A stretch of DNA of 64,000 nucleotides from Sphingomonas sp. PR090111-T3T-6A (GCF_000383095.1 NZ_AORL01000015.1:8-64007); one strand, 5' to 3'. Counted from the first letter of the stretch, positions 1-9,876 are shown. Notes: a model not told the origin generated them from the sequence alone. Program-made: numbers and translations.

Positions 1-73
1 GGGTTAAGCGTCGCGCCTTCCCCTCCACCAGCCTGCGGCTGGTCCCCCTCCCCGCAGAGCGGGGAGGAGAGAT
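1..73. repeat. Tandem palindromic intergenic hairpins
   Basis: Two perfect hairpins sit just beyond the purB stop. The first has a 7-bp stem (27-33 with 37-43) and a 3-base loop. The second has a 9-bp GC stem (47-55 with 59-67) and loop AGA. There is no T-tract on either strand, so this resembles a dispersed GC-rich palindromic repeat that may also help end transcription from purB. A related stem occurs at 16119-16137. Confidence 0.6.
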
Positions 74-1393
<1,320 letters not shown>

Positions 1394-1572
1394 GGCAGGA
1401 TCCTTCATGACGGCGGGATGACGGCCGCGCGCCTAGCAGAGGGGGGCGGGGGCGGCAACCAAAGGGGCCGTCGGAGGGCAGGGCGGCGCGGCAGCCGAAC
1501 GTCTCGGCAGGCCGTTCATGAGGCAGCAAGTTTTCCGTGGCAGCCCCTGTCGCCCGAAGGAGACTGTCGACG

Positions 1573-1998
1573 ATGATGATCCTTGCGGCGCTGCTTGCCG
1601 CCGGTGCTGCGGCAACGCCGGTAGCGATCCCGGCTCCGGCGAAGGCGGCGGACAAGCCCGGCCGGGCCGAGGTGCTGGCCGCCGTGAAGGCGGAGTGGCC
1701 ACGCTACGACACGACCGGCCGCGGCAAGCTGACCCCGCTCGAGTTCAGCACATGGGTGCTGCGCGCCCATGGCGGCGTGGTGGCGCCCCGTGCCCATGCG
1801 GCGGGCATCGCACCGGTCTCCGCTATGAACGCGACGGCGACCGCCTTCGCCCGCGCGGACGCGGATCATGACGGCGGCGTGACGCCCGAGGAGATGGTCC
1901 GCTTCCTGATGGCGACCCCCGCGCCGATGGCCATCGACAAGGCGAAGGCCGACAAGGCCAAGGTGGTGACGGCGGGCGCCCGCGCGCCGGGCGAGTGA
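1573..1998 (+). CDS. Secreted EF-hand domain protein
   Basis: A small protein of about 141 residues. The N-terminus (MMILAALLAAGAAATP) is a probable signal peptide, so it is predicted periplasmic or secreted. One good EF-hand loop, DADHDGGVTPEE, lies in the C-terminal half. An earlier degenerate loop, YDTTGRGKLTPLEF, is spaced like the first hand of a pair. Calcium binding is inferred from the family; the partner is unknown. The start at 1573 is chosen over an in-frame ATG at 1537 because GAAGGAGA (1556-1563) precedes it and the signal peptide then begins cleanly. It ends 4 bases before the convergent radC stop. Confidence 0.8.
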   Translation: MMILAALLAAGAAATPVAIPAPAKAADKPGRAEVLAAVKAEWPRYDTTGRGKLTPLEFSTWVLRAHGGVVAPRAHAAGIAPVSAMNATATAFARADADHDGGVTPEEMVRFLMATPAPMAIDKAKADKAKVVTAGARAPGE

Positions 1999-2002
1999 CG
2001 CC

Positions 2003-2686
2003 CTAGATCAGCCCCAGCGCGCGCAGGCTCGCATGGCCCTTCGCGCCGATGATGACATGATCGTGGACGGTGACGCCCAGCGTGCTCCCGGCGTCGATGA
2101 TCTGGCGGGTGAGGGCGATGTCCTGCCGGCTGGGCGCGGGATCGCCGCTCGGATGATTGTGCACCAGGATGATCGAGGCGGAGCCCAGTTCGATCGCGCG
2201 GCGGATCACCTCGCGGACATGCACGGCCGCCTGATCGATCGAGCCTTCGGAGATGGTCTCGTCGCGGATCAGCATGTTGCGCGTGTTGAGATGGAGCACG
2301 CGCACCCGCTCGACCCCGATATGCGCCATGTCCGCCTGGAGATAGTCGAGCAGCGCCTGCCAGCCCGACAGCACGGGTTGCGCCTCCATCGGTGCGCGCA
2401 ACAGGCGGAGCGCGGAGGCGTGCGCGATGCGGATCGCGCCGGCCGCCGCCTCGCCCATGCCGGGGACGCGCATCAAGGCTTCGGGCTCGGCGGAAAGAAG
2501 TGGGCCGATCCCGCCGAACTCGCGGAGCAGCGCCTTGGCCAGCGGCTTGGTGTCGCGGCGCGGGATGGCGAGGGCGAGCAGATATTCGACGATCTCATGG
2601 TCGAGCAGCGCGTCGGCCCCCTGTTCGATCAGGCGGCGGCGCAGGCGGGCGCGGTGTCCGGCGACGTCGGGCAGCATCTCGCTCAT
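2003..2686 (-). CDS. radC: RadC family JAB-domain protein (UPF0758)
   Basis: About 227 residues. The N-terminal part has a helix-hairpin-helix-like stretch (RVPGMGEAAAGAIR). The C-terminal MPN/JAB domain carries the metal motif HNHPSGDPAPSRQD and an upstream ISEG glutamate. RadC was historically linked to DNA repair, but its biochemical function is unsettled; metal-dependent hydrolase activity is suggested by the fold. The reading frame stays open far upstream on this strand, but the protein family starts at MSEMLPD, giving 2686. It is transcribed divergently from the ydbH-like gene, 75 bases away. Confidence 0.93.
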   Translation of the reverse strand: MSEMLPDVAGHRARLRRRLIEQGADALLDHEIVEYLLALAIPRRDTKPLAKALLREFGGIGPLLSAEPEALMRVPGMGEAAAGAIRIAHASALRLLRAPMEAQPVLSGWQALLDYLQADMAHIGVERVRVLHLNTRNMLIRDETISEGSIDQAAVHVREVIRRAIELGSASIILVHNHPSGDPAPSRQDIALTRQIIDAGSTLGVTVHDHVIIGAKGHASLRALGLI

Positions 2687-2761
2687 CGGGAGAAGTGCTA
2701 GCAGGCGGAGCGGCCCGCGCAATCGATCGTTTCGGGCTGGGAAGGTGGCGGCCCTCTCCTT

Positions 2762-5700
2762 ATGCAGGGCTCGGGTCGAGGCTTGGGAGTGCGCGTGGAA
2801 GAAGGCGAGGAAGGCCGCAGTCCGGCGAACCGCCGAATCGTTCGCGGCGCGGCGCTGGCGGGTGGCGTCGCGCTGGCGGCGCTTCTGGCCGGCTGGATCG
2901 AGCGCCGGCCGATCGTCGAGCATTTCGCGGGCCGCACCCTGAGCGAGGCGCATGTGCCCGCGCGCTATCGAATCGTCTCGATCGGCCCGTTCGAGCAGCG
3001 GCTGGAGGCGGTGCGCATCGGCGATCCGGCAAGGCCCGATCTGGTGGCGAAGAGCATCGTCCTGACGCTCGGCTATGGCCTTGGCGGCCCTTATGTGAAG
3101 GCGGTGCAGGCGGATGGCCTGCGTCTGGCGGCGCGTGTCGTCGATGGGCGCCTGTCGCTGGGGGCGATCGACCGGCTGCTTCCCAAGCCCTCGGGCAACG
3201 CGCCGACGACCTTGCCGGAGATAGCGGCGTCTCTGCATGACGGCCGGGTCATGCTCGATACGCCGGCCGGCCGGGTGACGGGCGCGTTCGAGGGAAGCGG
3301 GCTGCTGTCCGACGGGTTCAGCGGGAGCATCCGGCTCGCCGCACCGGCGCTGGCGGCAGGCGGCTGCGCGATTCGCGGGGCGAGCGGGCACCTCCTGCTG
3401 GAGACGCGCGCCGGCCAGCCCCATCTGAGCGGGCCGCTGGATATCGGGGGCGTGGATTGCCCTCAGAAGGCTCTCCGTCTTGGAGCGGGGCAGGCGACGC
3501 TGGATATCCGCCTCGCGCGCACGCTGGACCGTGGGCGGGGCGGGATTGCGCTGGCGGGCTTCGGCGGCGGCGCGGAGGCCGGGCGATTCGGATCGGCTTC
3601 GGGGCTTGTCACTTTCTCGGGCGACGCGAAGGAACTGGTCGGCACGGCGGGGCTGAATCTTGATGGACCGGGCACCTCGGCGGGGCACGCGGCCAAGGGC
3701 ATGATCGGCGGCGCCTTCCGCTTCGCGCCGGGCGTCGGAGCCGTCTCCTTCGCGGGCGACCTTGCCTTGCGCGATGCTGCACTGGCCCCGGCGCGGCGGC
3801 GGGCGCTGCTGGCGGCGGCTGACATGCCGGCGGGAAGCCCCGTGACACCCCTTGCCCGTCGTGCGTCCGGCGCGGTCGACCGGATGCTGGCGAGCGCCGA
3901 CGTCGACGCGCGAGTCGCGCTGACGCTGGGCGGCCGCACGGGCAATATGATCGAGGTGCAGCGCCTGACCGCGACGGGGCGGCACGGTGGCTTCGTGCGG
4001 ATTGAGCGGGGCGGCGGTTTCGGTTGGCGGGCGACGGACAAGGCGTGGCGGCTCGACGGACATATCGCGACCGGCGGAGGCGACCTGCCGGCGCTGGACA
4101 TCCGGGTGTCGCAGCCACGCGCCGGGGCGGCTTTGACGGGCGAGGCGCGGCTCACGCCCTATCGCGCGGACAAGGCGCAACTGGCGATGACGCCGCTGCG
4201 CTTCGGCTGGACGGACGCCGGCCTTCGCTTCTCCACGGTGGTGACGCTCGACGGGCCGGTGGCGTCCGGCCGGATCGAGGGGCTGACGCTGCCGATCGCC
4301 GGGCGCGTCGACCGGCGGGGCGGCTTCGCCATCGACGAACGTTGCACTCCACTGAGCTTCCGGTCCCTCGCGGTGAGCGGGGTGCGGCTCGATCCGGCGC
4401 ATGTCGGCTTGTGCGGCAACGGCGGCGCGCTCGTGGAGCGGCCGGCTGGAGGTGCGCTCCGATTCGGCGCGGTCGCTGCCAACGTCCGGCTCGGGGGGCA
4501 TTCCGGCGCGTCGCCGCTGTCTGTCACCGCGGGTCGGGTGGAACTGGCGCGGACGGGGTTCGCGGCTCGGGGGCTCGCGGTGCGGCTGGGCGCGGGAGAG
4601 GCGGTGACGCGGCTCGACGCCGAGGCGATTACCGGCGCCTTCGACCATGGCCGTTTCGAGGGCGCGTCGGCGGGAATCGCGCATGTGCCGCTCGATCTGG
4701 CCGACCTGGCAGGCACATGGCGCATTGCTGGCGGAGGGCTCGATCTCAAGGGCGGCCTCGGCGTGTCCGACGCGGCGGCGCCGGCCCGTTTCGCGCCGCT
4801 CGTCGCGCGGGATGCGGTGTTGCGGCTCGCGGACGGGCATATCGAGGCGAGCGCCACGCTGCGCGAACCCAGGCACGAGACGGCGATCGCCCATGTCTCG
4901 ATCGTCCACGCCCTGTCGACCGGCACCGGCCACGCCCTGATCGACGTGCCGGGGATCGGCTTCGCCCCCAAGCAACTCCAGCCCGAAGTGCTGACGCCGC
5001 TCACGCTCGGCGTGATCGCGAACGTATCCGGCACGGTCGCGGGGCAGGGGCGGATCGACTGGAGCGACAAGGGCGTCACTAGCGGCGGCCGCTTCCACAC
5101 CGACGGCCTCGATCTCGCCGCCGCCTTCGGCCCGGTCAGCAAGATCGCCGGCACGATCGCGTTCTCCGATCTGCTCGGCCTTGCGACGCCGCCGGAGCAG
5201 GAGGTGCGCATCGCCGAGGTGAACCCCGGCGTCGCGGTGTCGAACGGCGTCGTCCATTACCAGCTTCTCGGTGGGCAGCGCGTGGCGGTGGAGGATGCGC
5301 GCTGGCCGTTCGCGGGCGGCGAGCTGGTGCTCGACCCGACCGTGCTCGACTTCGACCAGCGCGCCGAACGCCATCTGACCTTCCGCGTGAAGGGGCTGGA
5401 CGCCGCCGCCTTCGTCCAGCAGCTCGCTTTTCCGAACATCTCGGCGACGGGCACGTTCGACGGCATACTGCCGATGCTGTTCGATCAGTCGGGCGGGCGG
5501 ATCGTTGGCGGGGAACTCGTCGCGCGGAAAGGCGGCGGTAGCCTCGCTTATGTCGGCGAGCTGACCAACGCCGAGCTGGGCATGGCCGGCAAGCTCGCTT
5601 TCGATGCGCTCAAGAAGATTCGGTATCAGGCGCTCTCGATCGGGCTGGACGGCAAGCTCGACGGCGAGATCGTCAGCCGCGTCAATTTCGACGGCGTGCG

Positions 5701-5890
5701 CCAGGATACCGGCGACACGACCATGGCGGCGCGGCTGATCCGCAACCTGCCCTTCCGTTTCAACATCCAGATCCGCGCGCCTTTCCGGGGCCTGATGGGC
5801 TCGGCGCGCGCCTTCGTGGACCCCAGCGTCCTGCTCAACAATGGCGCGCCCGCCGCCATTCAGCCCGCCGAAAGCGAGACCATGCGATGA
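2762..5890 (+). CDS. ydbH: YdbH-like AsmA/TamB-family intermembrane lipid-transport protein
   Basis: About 1042 residues. A single N-terminal membrane anchor (about residues 29-46) is followed by a long beta-rich periplasmic region typical of the repeating beta-groove group AsmA/TamB/YhdP/YdbH. In E. coli YdbH bridges the inner and outer membranes and helps phospholipids reach the outer membrane. The strongest evidence is context: it overlaps a YnbE-like lipoprotein gene by 4 bases (5887-5890), which in turn overlaps a YdbL-like gene, reproducing the E. coli order ydbH-ynbE-ydbL. Databases may call the C-terminal domain 'dicarboxylate transport', a legacy name. A GTG at 2789 is an alternative start. 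Confidence 0.85.
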   Translation: MQGSGRGLGVRVEEGEEGRSPANRRIVRGAALAGGVALAALLAGWIERRPIVEHFAGRTLSEAHVPARYRIVSIGPFEQRLEAVRIGDPARPDLVAKSIVLTLGYGLGGPYVKAVQADGLRLAARVVDGRLSLGAIDRLLPKPSGNAPTTLPEIAASLHDGRVMLDTPAGRVTGAFEGSGLLSDGFSGSIRLAAPALAAGGCAIRGASGHLLLETRAGQPHLSGPLDIGGVDCPQKALRLGAGQATLDIRLARTLDRGRGGIALAGFGGGAEAGRFGSASGLVTFSGDAKELVGTAGLNLDGPGTSAGHAAKGMIGGAFRFAPGVGAVSFAGDLALRDAALAPARRRALLAAADMPAGSPVTPLARRASGAVDRMLASADVDARVALTLGGRTGNMIEVQRLTATGRHGGFVRIERGGGFGWRATDKAWRLDGHIATGGGDLPALDIRVSQPRAGAALTGEARLTPYRADKAQLAMTPLRFGWTDAGLRFSTVVTLDGPVASGRIEGLTLPIAGRVDRRGGFAIDERCTPLSFRSLAVSGVRLDPAHVGLCGNGGALVERPAGGALRFGAVAANVRLGGHSGASPLSVTAGRVELARTGFAARGLAVRLGAGEAVTRLDAEAITGAFDHGRFEGASAGIAHVPLDLADLAGTWRIAGGGLDLKGGLGVSDAAAPARFAPLVARDAVLRLADGHIEASATLREPRHETAIAHVSIVHALSTGTGHALIDVPGIGFAPKQLQPEVLTPLTLGVIANVSGTVAGQGRIDWSDKGVTSGGRFHTDGLDLAAAFGPVSKIAGTIAFSDLLGLATPPEQEVRIAEVNPGVAVSNGVVHYQLLGGQRVAVEDARWPFAGGELVLDPTVLDFDQRAERHLTFRVKGLDAAAFVQQLAFPNISATGTFDGILPMLFDQSGGRIVGGELVARKGGGSLAYVGELTNAELGMAGKLAFDALKKIRYQALSIGLDGKLDGEIVSRVNFDGVRQDTGDTTMAARLIRNLPFRFNIQIRAPFRGLMGSARAFVDPSVLLNNGAPAAIQPAESETMR

Positions 5891-6123
5891 ACGAGCCGAT
5901 ATTGACGACGAGCGGTGAGGGTGCGAGCCCTTCGAGGATGATCGGACGTTCTTCAGTTCTGGCCGCAGGCGTGATGATGCTGGCCGGCTGCGTCTCGGTG
6001 AAGGCGCCCGACAAGCCGATCGAGATCAACCTGAACATCAGTGTGAAGCAAGAGGTCGTGGTCAGCCTGAAGAAGGACGCTGAGGACTTCATCACCAACA
6101 ATCCGGAGCTGTTCCCGAAATGA
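5887..6123 (+). CDS. ynbE: YnbE-family outer-membrane lipoprotein
   Basis: 78 residues from the overlapping ATG at 5887, or 61 from the in-frame ATG at 5938, which places the signal sequence at the N-terminus. The lipobox LAGC predicts an acylated cysteine. The mature chain is short, with a strand-forming segment (IEINLNISVKQEVVVSL) and no bulky domain. That fits YnbE, which caps the C-terminal end of YdbH at the outer membrane. It overlaps the genes on both sides by 4 bases, so the three are almost surely co-translated. I cannot decide between the two starts from sequence alone; the later one gives a canonical lipoprotein signal. Confidence 0.82.
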   Translation: MNEPILTTSGEGASPSRMIGRSSVLAAGVMMLAGCVSVKAPDKPIEINLNISVKQEVVVSLKKDAEDFITNNPELFPK

Positions 6124-6506
6124 TGCGGACATCGAAGATCGGTATCGCCTTCATGGGCCTCGCGCTGGCGCTCGGCGGCTCGACCGCGGCGCTCGCGCAG
6201 ATGGATGCCGAGGTGGAGGCGGCCATGGCCTCGGGCGCGGTGGGCGAGCAGGCGGACGGCTATCTCGGCTTCGCCAAGGCGCCGTCGGGTGGCGTGAAGG
6301 CCAAGGTGGATGCGATCAACATCAAGCGGCGCGAAGGCTATACGCAGGTCGCGCAGAGCAAGAATGTGCCGATCGAGGCTTTCGCCGCGTCGATCGGCTG
6401 CAAGACGCTCGCCGGGCTGAAGCCGGGCCGCTCCTACAGCGTCGCGAAAGGCGTGTGGGCCACGAAGGGCGCCGCGCCGATCCAGCTCCCCGCGCAGTGC
6501 GGTTGA
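6120..6506 (+). CDS. ydbL: YdbL family periplasmic protein (DUF1318)
   Basis: 128 residues with a signal peptide ending near ALAQ (about residue 27), so periplasmic. The chain shows DUF1318/YdbL features: a GxxGEQxDGYLG segment, then VDAINIKRREGYTQVAQSKNV. It is the third gene of the ydbH-ynbE-ydbL unit and starts with ATGA overlapping the ynbE stop. In E. coli YdbL modulates assembly of the YdbH-YnbE bridge; the same role here is inferred from synteny. No transcription terminator is evident before the atp promoter region. Confidence 0.85.
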   Translation: MMRTSKIGIAFMGLALALGGSTAALAQMDAEVEAAMASGAVGEQADGYLGFAKAPSGGVKAKVDAINIKRREGYTQVAQSKNVPIEAFAASIGCKTLAGLKPGRSYSVAKGVWATKGAAPIQLPAQCG

Positions 6507-6537
6507 TACCCTGCGGACAGGGGGCGGGCCGCGCACA

Positions 6538-6566
6538 TTGACTCAGGCCGGCCCCCTCCCTAATGG
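6538..6566 (+). promoter_or_regulatory. Possible promoter of the F0 ATP synthase operon
   Basis: TTGACT (6538-6543) matches a -35 box in 5 of 6 positions. It is followed by a 17-base spacer and TAATGG (6561-6566), a poor -10 match. It lies about 55 bases before the atpI start in the only sizeable gap upstream of the operon. Weak evidence. Confidence 0.3.
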
Positions 6567-6620
6567 GTGGCCCGCCTAGGGGGCTCGCCCGCGGCATGGG
6601 CCTTCCAGGAGGGAGGTGGC

Positions 6621-6941
6621 ATGACGCAAGACGATCCCCGAGGGCTCCCGGAAGGCGGGAAGGGGGAAGGCCTGTCGTCGCTCGATGAGCGGTTGAAGGC
6701 TGCCCGGAACGCCGAAGCGGCGAGGAAGGGCAAGGCGGCCGGTAAGCCCCGGAAGGGCTATAACCAGGGCAGCCGCGTACTGACCGAGCTGATTGCGGGG
6801 CCCGCAGGTGGCGCGATCATCGGCTGGCTCATCGACCGCTGGCTGGGAACGTCACCCTGGCTCCTGCTGGTGATGCTGTTCTCCGGGACGGTGGTCGCCT
6901 TCAGGAACATCTATCGGATTTCGAACGAGCGCCCGGAGTAA
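6621..6941 (+). CDS. atpI: ATP synthase accessory subunit I
   Basis: About 106 residues. A charged N-terminal half is followed by two transmembrane segments (GPAGGAIIGWLIDRW and PWLLLVMLFSGTVVAF), the AtpI/AtpZ layout. AtpI assists assembly of the rotor ring in the membrane. The start at 6621 is chosen because the strong Shine-Dalgarno AGGAGGGAGG (6607-6616) precedes it, whereas the upstream ATG at 6567 has none and would put that purine tract inside the coding region. It is the first gene of the F0 operon, 32 bases before atpB. Confidence 0.88.
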   Translation: MTQDDPRGLPEGGKGEGLSSLDERLKAARNAEAARKGKAAGKPRKGYNQGSRVLTELIAGPAGGAIIGWLIDRWLGTSPWLLLVMLFSGTVVAFRNIYRISNERPE

Positions 6942-6973
6942 TTCGGGCGCTTCGAGCATGAGAAGGGTCTAGG

Positions 6974-7765
6974 GTGGCAGCCGAAGCAGCCGGCGCAATC
7001 GATCCGATGTCGCAGTTCCGCGTGAACCCGATTGCGGGCGCGGACTGGGCAGTCTGGGGTCATAATATCGCCTTCACCAACAGCGCGGCCTTCATGGTGA
7101 TCGTGCTGGGGGCTCTGTGGCTGTTCATGATGGGCGGCATGAAGCGTCAGCTCGTGCCCGGCCGCTGGCAGGCCGCGGTCGAGACGATGACCGACTTCGT
7201 CAACAACATGATCGAGAGCAATATCGGCGAGAAGGGCAAGCGCTTCACGCCCTACGTCTTCTCGCTGTTCATGTTCATCCTCGCGGCGAACCTGATCGGC
7301 CTGTTCCCGCTGGCGATTATCCCCGGCCTCCACGCCTTCACCGTGACGAGCCACATCACCGTCACCGGCGTGCTGGCGGTCATGAGCTTCTCGATCGTGC
7401 TGATCGTGGGCTTCGCCAAGCACGGCCTGCATTTCTTCAAGCTCTTCATCCCGCACGGGACGCCCGCACTGCTGGTGCCGCTGATCTTCCTGATCGAGCT
7501 GGTGTCGTTCATGGTGCGCCCCTTCTCGCTGGGCCTGCGACTGTTCGTGGCGATGACCGCCGGGCACATCCTGCTCGACGTGTTCGCGAGCTTCGTGATC
7601 CAGGGCATCAACTCGGGCACGGCGATCGGCCCGGTGGTGAGCGTGCTGAGCTTCCTGATGATCATCGGCGTGTCGGCGCTGGAGATCCTCGTCGCCGCGA
7701 TCCAGGCCTATGTCTTCGCGCTGCTGACGTCGCTCTACCTGAACGACGCGATCAACCTTCACTAA
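6974..7765 (+). CDS. atpB: F0 ATP synthase subunit a
   Basis: 263 residues, polytopic inner-membrane subunit a, which forms the two proton half-channels next to the c-ring. The essential arginine is in SLGLRLFVAMTAGH (R189), and further helices run to the C-terminus. The start is GTG at 6974, with GAGAAGGG just upstream; an in-frame ATG at 7007 is an alternative. The order atpI-B-E-b'-b is the usual alphaproteobacterial F0 operon, with the F1 genes elsewhere. Confidence 0.96.
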   Translation: MAAEAAGAIDPMSQFRVNPIAGADWAVWGHNIAFTNSAAFMVIVLGALWLFMMGGMKRQLVPGRWQAAVETMTDFVNNMIESNIGEKGKRFTPYVFSLFMFILAANLIGLFPLAIIPGLHAFTVTSHITVTGVLAVMSFSIVLIVGFAKHGLHFFKLFIPHGTPALLVPLIFLIELVSFMVRPFSLGLRLFVAMTAGHILLDVFASFVIQGINSGTAIGPVVSVLSFLMIIGVSALEILVAAIQAYVFALLTSLYLNDAINLH

Positions 7766-7805
7766 GTCCTTTCAACAACTCACTGTTTCAACAGAGGAAA
7801 ATATC

Positions 7806-8039
7806 ATGGATCTCGCTTCTGCCAAGGTCATCGGCGCCGGTCTCGCGGCGATCGGCGTGGGTCTCGCGGCGCTCGGCGTGGGCAATGTGTTCGGCTCGTT
7901 CCTCGGTTCGGCTCTCCGCAACCCGTCGGCCGCTGACAGCCAGCAGGGCCGTCTCTTCATCGGCTTCGCCGCCGCCGAGCTTCTCGGCCTGATCGCGTTC
8001 GTCGTCGCGATCCTCATCCTCTTCGTCGTCAAGGGCTGA
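7806..8039 (+). CDS. atpE: F0 ATP synthase subunit c
   Basis: 77 residues forming a hairpin of two transmembrane helices. Helix 1 is glycine-rich (GAGLAAIGVGLAALGVG). The polar loop carries RNPSA. Helix 2 carries the proton-binding carboxylate E58 in FAAAELLGLIAF. A proton rather than a sodium ring is suggested, because the extra polar ligands of sodium-type c subunits are not evident. AGAGGAAA precedes the ATG. A 9-bp GC hairpin follows the stop, see 8052-8074. Confidence 0.96.
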   Translation: MDLASAKVIGAGLAAIGVGLAALGVGNVFGSFLGSALRNPSAADSQQGRLFIGFAAAELLGLIAFVVAILILFVVKG

Positions 8040-8051
8040 CGCCCTGACCAT

Positions 8052-8074
8052 CGGGGCCGGCTTGCCCGGCCCCG
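8052..8074 (+). promoter_or_regulatory. Intercistronic hairpin after atpE
   Basis: A 9-bp, almost all-GC stem (8052-8060 with 8066-8074) with a 5-base loop lies 12 bases after the atpE stop and 19 before the next start. There is no T-tract, so it is not a standard terminator. A role in mRNA protection or partial attenuation, giving more subunit c than b, is inferred. Confidence 0.5.
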
Positions 8075-8093
8075 GTAACGGGCGGAGGAACAG

Positions 8094-8585
8094 ATGCCTC
8101 AAATCGATCAAATCGGGACGATCTACGCTTCGCAGCTTTTCTGGCTGCTGATCGTGTTCGCCGTCACTTACGTCGTCATCGGCAAGGGGATGCTGCCGAA
8201 GATCGAAGGCACCATCCACGCCCGCAGTGCAAAGATCGCGGGCGACCTCGCCGCCGCCGAGAAGGCGCGCGACGAGGCGGAAGCCGTCGATCAGGCTTAT
8301 CATGCCGAGATGGATCAGGCGCACCAGGGTGCGAACGACACGGTGCAGTCCGCCAAGGACGGCGCCCTGCGGGATGCCGACACGCGCCTGAAGGCCGCGC
8401 AGGCCGCCGTCGCCACCAAGCTGCACGAGGCCGAAGAGGCTCTCGCCGCGGCGCGGGTGAAGGCGCTGGCCGAAGTCGAGACGGTCGCCACCGACATCAC
8501 GCGCGACATCGTCGAGCGCCTGTCGGGTGCGAAGGTCACTGAGGACGAGGCGCTGGGCGCGGTCCGCGCCGGCCTCGCTGCCTGA
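8094..8585 (+). CDS. F0 ATP synthase subunit b' (second b-type stator subunit)
   Basis: 163 residues: one N-terminal membrane helix (about 12-34), then a long alanine- and charge-rich coiled coil that forms one strand of the peripheral stalk. Alphaproteobacteria, like chloroplasts and cyanobacteria, use a b/b' heterodimer. The first b-type gene after atpE is normally b', and this one is followed 11 bases later by the b gene. GGAGGAACAG precedes the ATG. Confidence 0.9.
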   Translation: MPQIDQIGTIYASQLFWLLIVFAVTYVVIGKGMLPKIEGTIHARSAKIAGDLAAAEKARDEAEAVDQAYHAEMDQAHQGANDTVQSAKDGALRDADTRLKAAQAAVATKLHEAEEALAAARVKALAEVETVATDITRDIVERLSGAKVTEDEALGAVRAGLAA

Positions 8586-8596
8586 GGAAGCAAGAG

Positions 8597-9151
8597 ATGA
8601 CCGTCCACTCTGAAGCCGCCCAGACGATTCACGCCGTCACTGTCGCCCCGACGGTGGTGGAGCATGAGGATACCGCTTTCGGTCTCGCGGCGCCCGGCTG
8701 GGTCGCGCTGTCGATGATCGTGGTGATCCTCATCATGGTCTGGAAGAAGGTGCCGCAGGCGATGGGTCGTGGCCTCGATCACAAGATCGACGCGATCCGC
8801 AAGCAGCTCGACGAGGCCGCGGCTCTGCGCGCCGAGGCCGAGCAGCTCCGCACCAAGGCGCAGGCCACCGCCGCCGCCACCCACCGCGACGCCGAGGCGA
8901 TCCTGGCCCATGCCAAGATCGAGGCCGAGCAACTCGTGGCGCAGGCGAAGGTTGACGCCGATGAGCTGATCGCCCGTCGCGGCAAGATGGCTGAGGAAAA
9001 GATCGCCGCCGCCGAGCGCGCCGCGATCGCCGAGGTCCGCGCCAAGACGGCGACCGTCGCGACGGCTGCCGCCGCCGCGCTGATCGGCCAGCGTCATGAC
9101 GCGGCGGCAGACAAGCTGCTCGTCGAAAAGACGATCTCGCGCCTCAACTGA
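8597..9151 (+). CDS. atpF: F0 ATP synthase subunit b
   Basis: 184 residues. The N-terminal region outside the membrane is longer than in b'. One transmembrane helix (about 34-52) is followed by an extended alanine-rich coiled coil that pairs with b' to hold F1 against subunit a. It is the last gene of the operon, followed 34 bases later by a strong intrinsic terminator. The F1 genes (atpH-A-G-D-C) are not in this window, as expected for this class. Confidence 0.92.
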   Translation: MTVHSEAAQTIHAVTVAPTVVEHEDTAFGLAAPGWVALSMIVVILIMVWKKVPQAMGRGLDHKIDAIRKQLDEAAALRAEAEQLRTKAQATAAATHRDAEAILAHAKIEAEQLVAQAKVDADELIARRGKMAEEKIAAAERAAIAEVRAKTATVATAAAAALIGQRHDAAADKLLVEKTISRLN

Positions 9152-9185
9152 TCCCGTTCCCGCTCCGGCGGGGCGGCCAAACCAG

Positions 9186-9219
9186 AAAAGGCCTCCTGCG
9201 ATGAGCGGGAGGCCTTTTT
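9186..9219 (+). terminator. Intrinsic terminator of the atp F0 operon
   Basis: A perfect 11-bp stem (9186-9196 with 9208-9218) with an 11-base loop ends in a run of five T. Because the stem begins with four A, it can also end transcription from the opposite strand, where the DUF4337 gene converges on it. Confidence 0.9.
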
Positions 9220-9232
9220 CGTTGCGCGCCTC

Positions 9233-9781
9233 TCAGCTCAGGAAGGCGACCAGCGCGTCCGGGTGGATGGGAAGCTGGGCGAACCCCGCGACGAGGAAGA
9301 GCAGGCCCAGCGCCGCCGCCACCCAGGCGACGCCGAGCAGCGAGACGCTCTCCACCAGCGCGGCGATGGCCGCCACCGCGAGCGCGATCGAGAGGAAGCC
9401 GTCCGACAGGTCGAACTGGTCGTCGCGGCGGCCCTGCACGTCATAATCGTCGGAGGCGGCCTGCGCCTTGGCCTTCAGGTCGCGCGTCTCGGCGGTGTAG
9501 CGGGCGGCCTCGCGATCGGCCTGCGCGGCGTCGGCCCCGGCGCCCGGCAGACGGCGGAGCAGCGTCGCGGCGATCTGCTGGTCGTGGGCCTTGATCCGGG
9601 TCGACTGATATTCGCTCCACAGATCGATCTTGGCGGCCTGATCGGCCTGCATCGCCTGGACGATATTGTCGTCCTTGATCTTGCCCACCGCCATCACGAC
9701 GCTGAGCGCAACCACGGTGGTCGCCACCATCCGGTTCAGTTTGCGATTGCCACCTTCGGGCGTTTCGATTCCTTCGCTCAT
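9233..9781 (-). CDS. DUF4337 family membrane protein
   Basis: 182 residues with one N-terminal transmembrane helix (about 18-33) and two near the C-terminus (about 127-170). The charged linker holds the family-like stretches DLWSEYQSTRIK and YDVQGRRDDQFDLSDGFL. DUF4337 proteins are inner-membrane proteins of unknown function. It stands alone, convergent with the atp operon and sharing its terminator. Family assignment is by recalled motif pattern; no function is proposed. Confidence 0.75.
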   Translation of the reverse strand: MSEGIETPEGGNRKLNRMVATTVVALSVVMAVGKIKDDNIVQAMQADQAAKIDLWSEYQSTRIKAHDQQIAATLLRRLPGAGADAAQADREAARYTAETRDLKAKAQAASDDYDVQGRRDDQFDLSDGFLSIALAVAAIAALVESVSLLGVAWVAAALGLLFLVAGFAQLPIHPDALVAFLS

Positions 9782-9876
9782 GGGGGATTTCTAGCGTGGG
9801 GCAGGGGCCGGAACGCATGAAATCCCGGTCATCTTGTTCCGGTTGCGGCACAGGATCGATGCGATATTCTGACGCC

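Noticed and set aside
2687-5374. Upstream extension of radC to over 1100 residues
   Set aside because: It lies opposite ydbH and has no domain; the RadC family begins at 2686.
2762-5890. Dicarboxylate transporter
   Set aside because: That is a legacy family label. The protein has one membrane anchor and a beta-rich periplasmic body, and the ynbE-ydbL context fits YdbH.
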